Assembly: GCA_964445105.1 (NCBI GenBank)
Contig: CAYUJS010000055.1
Coordinates: 1-12,002, forward strand
Source of the DNA: CAWBNS01 sp964445105
GTDB lineage: Bacteria; Chlamydiota; Chlamydiia; Chlamydiales; JAJFMA01
Reading direction: 5' to 3'
DNA: 12,002 bases
Part shown: one piece after another, positions 6,102 to 12,002 of the stretch
Numbering within the stretch: position 1 is the first letter of the stretch
Layout: every line of letters starts with the position of its first letter
Translations under genes and position numbers: made by a program
The notes under the pieces: model-generated
Seen by the model: the letters and a program-made list of their open reading frames with translations, nothing else
Told to the model about the DNA's origin: nothing
The model's database searches: none

Positions 6102-7199
6102 TCAATTGTGTAGAAAAAGCATCACGTCGCCATCTTGCACTATATAGTCCCGGCCTTCTGCCCGGAGTTTACCAGCATCTCGGGCTCCGGCTCGACCTTT
6201 GTGCACCACCATATCGTCATAGCTGATTACTTCGGCTCGGATAAATCCTTTCTGGATATCGCTATGGATGCGCCCGGCAGCTTCAGGAGCTTTTGTGTTG
6301 CGCTTAACGGTCCATGCGCGGGTCTCTATTTCGCCGGTTGTGAGATAGGTGACTAGATCGAGCATATGGAAGGAAGCTTTGACTAGCCTTTGTAGACCGG
6401 ATTCCGCCAATCCTAATGTGTCGAGGAACTCTTTTCTCTCTTCTTTTGGCAGTTGCGAGATTTCAGCTTCGAGCTTGGCACAGATGGCAATCACCTCGTT
6501 CCCTTCGGCTTGGGCAAGAGCTCTCACCCGTGCAACGTACTCATTTTCCATAGCTGGTAGGTCCTCTTCAGAAACATTTGCCACGTACAAGCATTTTTTG
6601 GCGGTCAAGAAGGGATAGGGTTTGAGAAGCTCTTTCTCTTCGGCAACAAGCGTAAATGTCCGCACGGGTTCGTTGCGGTCGAGATGGTCTTTTATTCTCT
6701 TCAGAAGATCGAAAGTGGCCTGCAGTTCTTTTTTTCCCTTCATCTGCTTTTCGAGGCGCTGCATAGAATTTTCAATCATCTGTAGGTCGGCTAGCAGTAA
6801 CTCCAGATTAATGATTTCAATATCTTGAATGGGATCAACTTTCCCAGAAACGTGTACCACATCTTCAGAGTCAAAGCAACGCACCACGTGCACAATGGCA
6901 TCTGTCTCACGAATGTTGGCAAGGAACTTGTTCCCTAGCCCTTCGCCGGTGGAAGCGCCTTTGACTAGCCCTGCGATGTCCAAGAACTCCATGGCGGCAA
7001 AAATAAGGCGCTTACTATGAGAAAGCTGCGATAGCACGCCCAGGCGTGGATCCTCCAGTTCTACGATCCCCACATTAGGGTCTATCGTACAAAAAGGATA
7101 GTTAGACGCTTCCGCGCCCGCAGCCGTTAGCGCATTAAACAGGGTCGATTTGCCCACATTAGGTAATCCAACTATTCCGCATGATAATCCATTTGCCAT
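6102..7199 (-). CDS. ychF: Ribosome-associated ATPase YchF/Obg-like
   Basis: A 365-residue P-loop protein of the Obg/HAS family, normal length for YchF. It has the Walker A/G1 motif GLPNVGKST (residues 11-19), the G3 motif DIAGL (74-78) and a coiled-coil insert at about 130-170. In place of the GTP-specific NKxD it has NVSE (208-211), the change that makes YchF/OLA1 prefer ATP. A TGS domain follows at about 281-365, ending RDYIVQDGDVMLFLHN. YchF binds ribosomes and is linked to stress and translation control; the exact cellular role is unsettled. The frame is open 18 codons further up, but I choose the ATG at 7199 because family members start with M(x)3-6CGIVGLPNVGKS and an AAGGAA ribosome site lies just before it. 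It is divergent from sctU with about 140 bases between them. In Chlamydia the same gene also neighbours the sctU-sctV block. Confidence 0.95.
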   Translation of the reverse strand: MANGLSCGIVGLPNVGKSTLFNALTAAGAEASNYPFCTIDPNVGIVELEDPRLGVLSQLSHSKRLIFAAMEFLDIAGLVKGASTGEGLGNKFLANIRETDAIVHVVRCFDSEDVVHVSGKVDPIQDIEIINLELLLADLQMIENSMQRLEKQMKGKKELQATFDLLKRIKDHLDRNEPVRTFTLVAEEKELLKPYPFLTAKKCLYVANVSEEDLPAMENEYVARVRALAQAEGNEVIAICAKLEAEISQLPKEERKEFLDTLGLAESGLQRLVKASFHMLDLVTYLTTGEIETRAWTVKRNTKAPEAAGRIHSDIQKGFIRAEVISYDDMVVHKGRAGARDAGKLRAEGRDYIVQDGDVMLFLHN

Positions 7200-7284
7200 T
7201 TCACGTTCCTTTGATAAAGTGAACATCTTGCCAATCAAACAATAAAAACACAATTATTTTAAAAGAAATTATTCTAACTTTTGG

Positions 7285-7313
7285 TTGACAGTCCTATAAA
7301 ATAGGGTTATACT
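7285..7313 (+). promoter_or_regulatory. Strong sigma70/sigma66-type promoter of the T3SS operon
   Basis: TTGACA at 7285-7290 is a perfect -35 box. After exactly 17 bases TATACT at 7308-7313 matches the -10 box at 5 of 6 positions. Transcription would start near 7320, giving a leader of about 20 bases before sctU. The spacer contains a small inverted repeat, CCTAT-AAA-ATAGG (7294-7306), which could be an operator or chance. Confidence 0.8.
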
Positions 7314-7325
7314 TAGGAGCGTAGA

Positions 7326-7331
7326 AGAGGT
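7326..7331 (+). promoter_or_regulatory. Ribosome binding site of sctU
   Basis: AGAGGT, eight bases before the ATG at 7340. It fixes the start, which also gives the family-typical N-terminus MGEKTEKASPKKLRDARKKG. Confidence 0.7.
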
Positions 7332-7339
7332 AAGCATCT

Positions 7340-8410
7340 ATGGGTGAGAAAACCGAAAAAGCATCCCCCAAAAAGTTGCGAGACGCGCGAAAAAAAGGAC
7401 AGGTAGCTAAGTCTCAGGATCTTCCTTCGGCGTTTACGTTCATGGTCTCCATGACTGCGACTCTGACCATGGCTAGCTGGTTTTATCACCAGCTCGCGGG
7501 TTTCACCACGGCTTCTTTCGGTCTGGTACAAAGAGGCGAACTGCTGTCGATCTTGGGCCCCATGCTATCTCAGGCTATCATGACGATTTTCCTAACCTCT
7601 ATTCCTATCCTTGGACTCGTCTCTGTTGTCGGCGTAATGATCAATTTTTTCGCGATTGGCCCCATTTTTGCAATAGAAGCTTTTAAACCGGATATTAAAA
7701 AATTTAACCCCATCGACAACTTGAAAGCCAAATTCAAGATGAAGACCTTAGTCGAACTACTAAAATCGCTATTTAAGGTATTTGTAGCTGCTTGGCTGGT
7801 TTATGGGGTAACGGACAAAAGCATACCGGTATTGATTGCGAGCGTTAAAATGCCCATGATCGGCATGTTGATGATATTCAGCACGTTCATTTGGGAAGTA
7901 ATCGTGCGCGTGGGTCTGTTTTTCGTTTTCGTAGCTGTATTGGACTTTGCGTACCAAAAATATAACTTCGCTAACGAAATGAAGATGGAAAAATTCGAGG
8001 TCAAGCAAGAGTACAAAAACACTGAGGGCGATCCACACATCAAAGGAAAGCGCAAGGAAATCGCACGCGAGATAGCCTACTCGGAAAGCACTGTCACAGG
8101 TACTCAAAAAGCCAAAGCTGTGGTGACCAACCCTACGCACCTGGCGATTGCCTTGGCCTATGACCGCGACGTGGATGCGGCGCCGTATATTGTAGCGATG
8201 GGAAGCGGCAACTCCGCGGAAACGATTGTTAAATTAGCTGATAAGTATAATATTCCCACTCTTCGGAATGTGCCACTGGCACACGAACTTTGGGATCGAG
8301 GGGAACTGTTTCAATACGTTCCAGAAGACACGTATGCTGTGATAGCTGAAATACTGCGCTGGGTTGCTTCTCTGGAAGATGAGCTCCCAGCAGAGATCGA
8401 TATGGGGTAA
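7340..8410 (+). CDS. sctU: Type III secretion export switch protein SctU (CdsU/YscU/FlhB family)
   Basis: A 356-residue inner-membrane protein of the T3SS export apparatus that switches secretion from needle subunits to later substrates by self-cleavage. The N-terminus has the family pattern of a charged stretch followed by GQVAKSQDLPSAF. About four membrane segments lie at roughly residues 29-50, 80-106, 140-160 and 178-205. The cytoplasmic part contains the linker helix with GDPHIKGKRK and the autocleavage site NPTH (Asn264-Pro265-Thr266-His267), intact, so cleavage between Asn and Pro is expected. Length fits CdsU. It is the first gene after the strong promoter and is followed after three bases by sctV, so the two are probably translationally coupled. 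YscU and FlhB are close relatives; the neighbours sctV, copN and a chaperone identify it as the virulence-type protein, not a flagellar one. Confidence 0.97.
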   Translation: MGEKTEKASPKKLRDARKKGQVAKSQDLPSAFTFMVSMTATLTMASWFYHQLAGFTTASFGLVQRGELLSILGPMLSQAIMTIFLTSIPILGLVSVVGVMINFFAIGPIFAIEAFKPDIKKFNPIDNLKAKFKMKTLVELLKSLFKVFVAAWLVYGVTDKSIPVLIASVKMPMIGMLMIFSTFIWEVIVRVGLFFVFVAVLDFAYQKYNFANEMKMEKFEVKQEYKNTEGDPHIKGKRKEIAREIAYSESTVTGTQKAKAVVTNPTHLAIALAYDRDVDAAPYIVAMGSGNSAETIVKLADKYNIPTLRNVPLAHELWDRGELFQYVPEDTYAVIAEILRWVASLEDELPAEIDMG

Positions 8411-8413
8411 TTA

Positions 8414-10587
8414 ATGGATTTCATTTTTAAAATTCTCGACGGCATCACAGCGCGACTGGGAGGCGAAAACTCTAAAGAGAACATCGGTAAATTTTCCGAC
8501 GTAGCGTTAATCGTTTTACTGGTAGGTATTCTGGTCATGATGATCGTGCCGGTGCCGCCGCACATCATCGACTTTATGATCGCCGGAAACCTAACGGTCT
8601 CCATCACTCTCTTGATGGTCGCCATGTATATCCCCGGCGCTACCCACCTCTCAATTTTCCCTTCGCTTTTGCTGATCACCACCCTATATCGCTTGGGGCT
8701 GAACATCGCGAGTACCAAGCAGATTCTGCTACACGCGTACGCAGGAGACATTATCCTAGGGTTCGGTAACTTCGTCGTGGGCGGTAACTTCGTCGTCGGG
8801 GGCGTGATCTTTCTGATCATCACCCTGGTACAATTTATCGTTATCGTTAAAGGGGCCGAGCGAGTGGCAGAGGTCGCGGCTCGTTTCACTTTGGACGCCA
8901 TGCCCGGCAAGCAGATGAGTATCGACGCCGACCTAAGAGCAGGGGTAATCGACCAAGACCAAGCGCGCGAAAGGCGCTTGCTCATCCAAANNNNNNNNNN
9001 GGCGCCATGGATGGTGCGATGAAGTTCGTGAAGGGGGATGCCATCGCGGGTATCGTCATCGTGTTGATTAACATCATCGGCGGTCTGATCATCGGAAGCC
9101 AGATGATGGGCATGTCCATGGGCGAAGCCGCCAGAACCTTCTCACTGCTGTCTATTGGAGACGGCCTGGTTTCCCAGATCCCAGCACTATTAATTTCTAT
9201 TTGCGCAGGTATCGTCACCACGCGCGTGGCAAGTGAGGAGAAAGACGCAAACCTGGGACGCGAAATTTCCAGTCAGATGCTCGGCCAGCCCAAAGCAATT
9301 ATGATGGCCGCCGGTGTCATGCTAGGCATGGCGCTACTGCCAGGGTTCCCTAAAGCCCCTTTCATCGTTATTTCAGCAGCACTAGCGGTGGTCGGCTACG
9401 CCCTCTACACCACAAACGTAGAGCGTGCAGGTGGCGGCGCTAGGCCCCGCGCAGGGGGTGGTGGTAGCGGCGCAACTATGAGCAGCATGAGCTCGAGCGT
9501 CGACACAAACGTAAAAGGCCACTCAGCCATCACCGGTGGCGGCGTAGACAGCTACTCGCTTACTCTGCCTGTGATTTTGGAAGCCGGCGTAGGGCTCAGC
9601 GAAGAGATCCGCAAGGCGCAGCGAGGACAAAGTTTTGTAGAGCTGATGATCCCTAAAATGCGCCAAGCGCTCTACCACGACCTTGGTGTGAGATTTCCCG
9701 GCGTACACGTGCGCACGGACGCGCCTCATCTTGAAAAAGAAGAGTATACCATCCACTTAAACGAAGTCCCTGTCATCCGCGGACGTGTTTTGGACAATTT
9801 CCTGCTTACCAATGAAGCCGAGGAGAACCTAAGGCGCTACAATCTACCGTTTACCTCTTACAAGAATTCTCTCGGACTTCCTTCTTTATGGATAGAATCC
9901 CGCTTTGAGGAGCTTTTACAGAAAGCCGGCATCAAGTACTGGAAGTCATTAGAGGTCGTTATCCTGCACCTCTCTTACTTCTTCCGCCATTATGCCAACG
10001 AATTCGTAGGCATCCAAGAGGTCAAATCCATGCTTGAGTTCATGGAAAAGACCTTCCCAGACCTGGTCAAAGAGGTCACGCGTCTTATCCCACTACAAAA
10101 GCTTACCGATATTTTTAAACGCCTGATCCAAGAACAAATCTCGGTAAAAGACCTTAGGACTATTTTAGAAGCGCTTGCCGAGTGGGCTCAGACAGAAAAA
10201 GACACCGTACTACTGAGCGAATATGTGCGCTCTTCGCTAAAGCGCTACATCAGTTATAAGTATTCTCAGGGACAATCCGTTCTTTCTGTCTACATCCTCG
10301 ACCCTGAAATCGAAGATATAGTCCGCGGGGCCATCAAACAGACCTCTGCCGGCTCTTATCTAGCGCTAGACCCCGACTCGGTGCAGATGATCTTACAAGC
10401 TATGCGATCGACTATAGCCCCTCCACCACCTGGAGGGCAGCCGCCAGTCATGCTTACGGCTATCGACGTACGGCGGTTTGTACGTAAATTGATTGAGATG
10501 GAATTCCCCGACGTATCGGTGGTTTCCTACCAAGAAATTGTTCCAGACATTCGTATTCAGCCGCTGGGTAGGATACAGATTGCGTAG
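8414..10587 (+). CDS. sctV: Type III secretion export gate SctV (CdsV/LcrD/FlhA family), split by an assembly gap
   Basis: A single gene interrupted by ten N at 8991-9000; the part before reads in frame from 8414 and the part after in frame from 9001. The full protein would be about 726 residues. The membrane half has the FHIPEP landmarks: LLLITTLYRLGLNIASTKQI, FGNFVVGGNFVVGG, DAMPGKQMSIDADLRAG, then GAMDGAMKFVKGDAIAG and LSIGDGLVSQIPALLI after the gap. The C-terminal cytoplasmic domain forms the nonameric ring that binds chaperone-effector complexes; it includes the LTDIFKRLIQEQISVKDLRTILEALAEW stretch. A Gly/Ser-rich linker at about residues 341-380 joins the halves. Only three bases separate it from sctU, with no strong ribosome site, which suggests coupling. 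The two sides of the gap are in different phase when ten bases are assumed, so software would report two broken genes; this is an assembly effect, not a pseudogene. Confidence 0.96.
8991..9000. other. Assembly gap (ten N) of wrong size inside sctV
   Basis: The frame before the gap leaves one base (8990) as the first of a codon and the frame after resumes at 9001, so the missing length must be 2 modulo 3. In FlhA/LcrD relatives six residues separate the positions equivalent to the last visible Gln and the GAMDG block, so 17 missing bases are expected. Ten N is therefore a placeholder. Confidence 0.85.
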
Positions 10588-10598
10588 GAACACAACGT

Positions 10599-10605
10599 GG
10601 GAGGT
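10599..10605 (+). promoter_or_regulatory. Ribosome binding site of sctW
   Basis: GGGAGGT, five bases before the ATG at 10611, in the 23-base gap after sctV. It is strong and decides the start. Confidence 0.8.
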
Positions 10606-10610
10606 AAGCT

Positions 10611-11486
10611 ATGCCTTTCGATGCCATACAAGCAGGCCGTGGAGGTGACTCCAACCTCATCAAAGAATTTCAGGAGATCGGCAACGAAAAAAATATTCGC
10701 GAAGATGCTCAAATGCAAGTCAAGTCGGACGAACGTCTCGACGAAGAGCTGACCGGCCTACCCAAAAAAACGGAGGCGGGCAAACAGGCTGATAGAAACA
10801 AGCACCTTGCAGCCGTGAAAAGGAAAGAAGACCAGCCTGAGGCTAAAAAAGTCACTCGGCCGATCAGTCAGATTGCGCGCGACTTTGCTAAAAAGTATCC
10901 TCGACATAACGAAACGACCCTAGTAGCCGTACGCCGCCTCGTCAAGCAAGCGAAGTCTACTGACGATATCAAAAAATTCCTCGCAGGCGTGTATAAGGAC
11001 AACCCTCTGATGCATCTTGAGGTTTTGGCCTTTATCGAAGATAGCTCTGACGAAACCACCGACATGCCGGACCATGTCAAAGAGCTGGTCAAACAGGCCA
11101 AACAAGAAATTCAAGAACAGCTCGTCGCCGAAGGCGGAGAAGCTAATTTTCCCACAGAGCCTTCCCATGATGTGGTTAAACCAGATGCCTTTAAAAACCT
11201 CTATGAAGAGGTAGCCAACCAACCCGAAGTAAATGCGCATGAAATGTTCAACAAAATTTCCCTCGCGACAAAAGGCGACCTCAGCAACTTGCGACAGGTA
11301 GCGGGTTCCTTGCTTAAACGACTCGCAGACGATATTCGCAATACTCCGGAGAATCTAAAAAATACGGAACGCGAACTGATGCAAACGCGCATCAGCGAAA
11401 TGCGCGCGGTGATTGCGTTCACGCAAGTACCGCCAGTCTTTGATAAAAGCCTTAAACTGGTCGATAAACAATATGGAGCGCTCTGA
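10611..11486 (+). CDS. sctW: Type III secretion gatekeeper SctW (CopN/YopN, HrpJ domain) without its TyeA part
   Basis: A 291-residue gatekeeper that plugs the export gate until host contact and orders secretion of translocators before effectors. The first 80 or so residues are polar and probably disordered, fitting a secretion signal and chaperone-binding region. From about 80 to 290 comes the helical HrpJ domain, beginning RPISQIARDFAKKYP and followed by FLAGVYKDNPLMHLEVLAFIED. The end, MRAVIAFTQVPPVFDKSLKLVDKQYGAL, corresponds to the point just before the TyeA-like part of chlamydial CopN. In Chlamydia CopN is about 400-420 residues because it includes that part; here the frame stops and a second gene supplies it. 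The position after sctV and before a chaperone gene matches copN. The name copN would also be appropriate. Confidence 0.9.
   Translation: MPFDAIQAGRGGDSNLIKEFQEIGNEKNIREDAQMQVKSDERLDEELTGLPKKTEAGKQADRNKHLAAVKRKEDQPEAKKVTRPISQIARDFAKKYPRHNETTLVAVRRLVKQAKSTDDIKKFLAGVYKDNPLMHLEVLAFIEDSSDETTDMPDHVKELVKQAKQEIQEQLVAEGGEANFPTEPSHDVVKPDAFKNLYEEVANQPEVNAHEMFNKISLATKGDLSNLRQVAGSLLKRLADDIRNTPENLKNTERELMQTRISEMRAVIAFTQVPPVFDKSLKLVDKQYGAL
11475..11478 (+). promoter_or_regulatory. Ribosome binding site of tyeA inside the end of sctW
   Basis: GGAG, seven bases before the ATG at 11486. Its presence within the coding end of sctW supports a true separate start of the next gene rather than an accidental frameshift. 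Confidence 0.55.
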
Positions 11487-11803
11487 TGAAACGTCCCGCC
11501 CATGTAACCACAGAGCTAATTACCAAAAATTTTATGGAACTGACGGCCGATCGCTATCCATCGTCCGATAAAGTTTTACAGATGATCGCTCGTATGGGCG
11601 TAGCAGGCCCCGGAGCCTCACCCGTGCAGGAGGTCAGCGCGAAGATCATTATCTTATCGCGGTTTCGCGACGCTGTGCGGCAAGTATCCCCTACGCATAT
11701 CTTTCGTAGCATTCAGCATCGCGACGACGTATTTAACGCCGTCATTGAAGCTTTAGAACAACTGGAAGACGAACTAGACCGTCTCGCCAGCGAACAAGAG
11801 TAG
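11486..11803 (+). CDS. tyeA: TyeA-like gatekeeper partner, separate gene
   Basis: A 105-residue protein equivalent to the C-terminal third of chlamydial CopN and to Yersinia TyeA, which binds the YopN C-terminus and is needed to hold back effector secretion. The region FMELTADRYPSSDKVLQMIARMG, then KIIILSRFRDAVRQVSPTHIFRSIQHRDDVFNAVIEALEQLEDEL, is the part I recognise from CopN. The ATG shares its A with the TGA stop of sctW (TGATG), so the genes overlap by one base and the start lies in the +1-shifted frame. A one-base slip or indel here would yield a fused CopN of about 396 residues. I think the split is real because of the start codon and ribosome site placed exactly at the junction, but a single-base sequencing error cannot be excluded. 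Confidence 0.85.
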   Translation: MKRPAHVTTELITKNFMELTADRYPSSDKVLQMIARMGVAGPGASPVQEVSAKIIILSRFRDAVRQVSPTHIFRSIQHRDDVFNAVIEALEQLEDELDRLASEQE

Positions 11804-11834
11804 TTTTTCAACGAACCCAGCCGTGGAACTACAT

Positions 11835-11841
11835 AGGAGGT
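11835..11841 (+). promoter_or_regulatory. Ribosome binding site of the chaperone gene
   Basis: AGGAGGT, a consensus Shine-Dalgarno sequence, five bases before the ATG at 11847. It is among the strongest in the window. Confidence 0.85.
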
Positions 11842-11846
11842 GAGAG

Positions 11847-12002
11847 ATGGTCTCTAACACTTATGAAAGCATTCTCCAAGAAGTCGGACAGGAGCTAGGC
11901 ATGCAGCTTGCTCCAGACCACAATGACTCGTGCCAAATTCAGCTAGCAGAGGGGCTAAAACTCCAAATGGAGATTTATAAACGAACGGAGCAGTTCGCAA
12001 TC
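11847..12002 (+). CDS. Type III secretion chaperone, Scc1/SycE/CesT-like, N-terminal part
   Basis: The first 52 codons of a gene that runs off the window. The residues begin MVSNTYESILQEVGQELGM and continue with LAPDHNDSCQIQLAEGLKLQMEIYKRTEQFAI. An amphipathic helix followed by short strands with the pattern 'CxIxLxxGLxLxME' is typical of class I T3SS chaperones of the CesT/SycE fold, which are dimers of about 130-150 residues. In Chlamydia the gene after copN is scc1 (CT088), one of the two subunits of the CopN chaperone Scc1-Scc4; the position here is the same. It follows tyeA after 43 bases and lies in the same operon. The C-terminal half is not visible, so the call rests on pattern and position. 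Confidence 0.8.
   Translation, partial: MVSNTYESILQEVGQELGMQLAPDHNDSCQIQLAEGLKLQMEIYKRTEQFAI

Noticed and set aside
7200..7253. Longer ychF start at 7253
   Set aside because: YchF proteins begin a few residues before CGIVGLPNVGKS and an AAGGAA ribosome site lies just before the ATG at 7199.
8764..8796. Tandem repeat CGGTAACTTCGTCGT, period 18, in sctV
   Set aside because: It encodes GNFVVG twice, and the FlhA/LcrD family naturally has an FxxFVVGGNF motif here, so it is a family feature with similar codons and not a recent duplication worth a call.
8414..10587. sctV as a pseudogene or two genes
   Set aside because: The break coincides exactly with the N run and both halves carry intact family motifs that join with six missing residues.

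Overview
The window most likely comes from a member of the phylum Chlamydiae, probably an amoeba-associated ('environmental') lineage rather than Chlamydiaceae. The right half carries ychF, sctU, sctV, copN-type sctW and a secretion chaperone, which is the order of the Chlamydia T3SS block CT092 to CT088. The left half carries BTB and leucine-rich-repeat proteins of the eukaryote-like kind that is expanded in amoeba-infecting chlamydiae, plus a nicotinamide salvage pair that Chlamydiaceae lack. By eye the GC content is moderate, near half; I did not compute it, and I do not name a genus.

Left part (1 to about 5.7 kb). The window opens in the last 45 codons of an LRR protein on +. A roughly 360-base intergenic region follows, containing a decayed end of a repeat element. 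Next is a membrane-anchored coiled-coil LysM protein on +, which overlaps tail to tail with pncA. pncA and pncB lie on -, with a 4-base overlap, and together convert nicotinamide to nicotinate mononucleotide. Upstream of pncB is a clean 327-bp insertion with 21-bp perfect terminal inverted repeats and a 9-bp perfect target duplication, with no transposase inside. Beyond it, on -, is a 508-residue BTB-LRR protein that is a probable host-directed effector.

Middle (5.68 to 6.10 kb). No gene is recognisable here, but the region is rich in inverted repeats and contains a TATAAT box. It could be a structured RNA or mobile-element debris.

Right part (6.1 to 12.0 kb). The ATPase gene ychF (-) is divergent from a T3SS operon on +. 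The operon has a near-perfect sigma70-type promoter (TTGACA, 17 bp, TATACT) and holds sctU (autocleaving export switch), sctV (export gate), sctW/copN (gatekeeper), a separate tyeA, and the start of a CesT/Scc1-like chaperone. Most gaps are short and Shine-Dalgarno sites are strong. In Chlamydia, CopN and TyeA form one protein; here they are two genes overlapping by one base, as in Yersinia. A 10-N assembly gap splits sctV, and the flanking frames show that the true gap is not 10 bases but probably 17.
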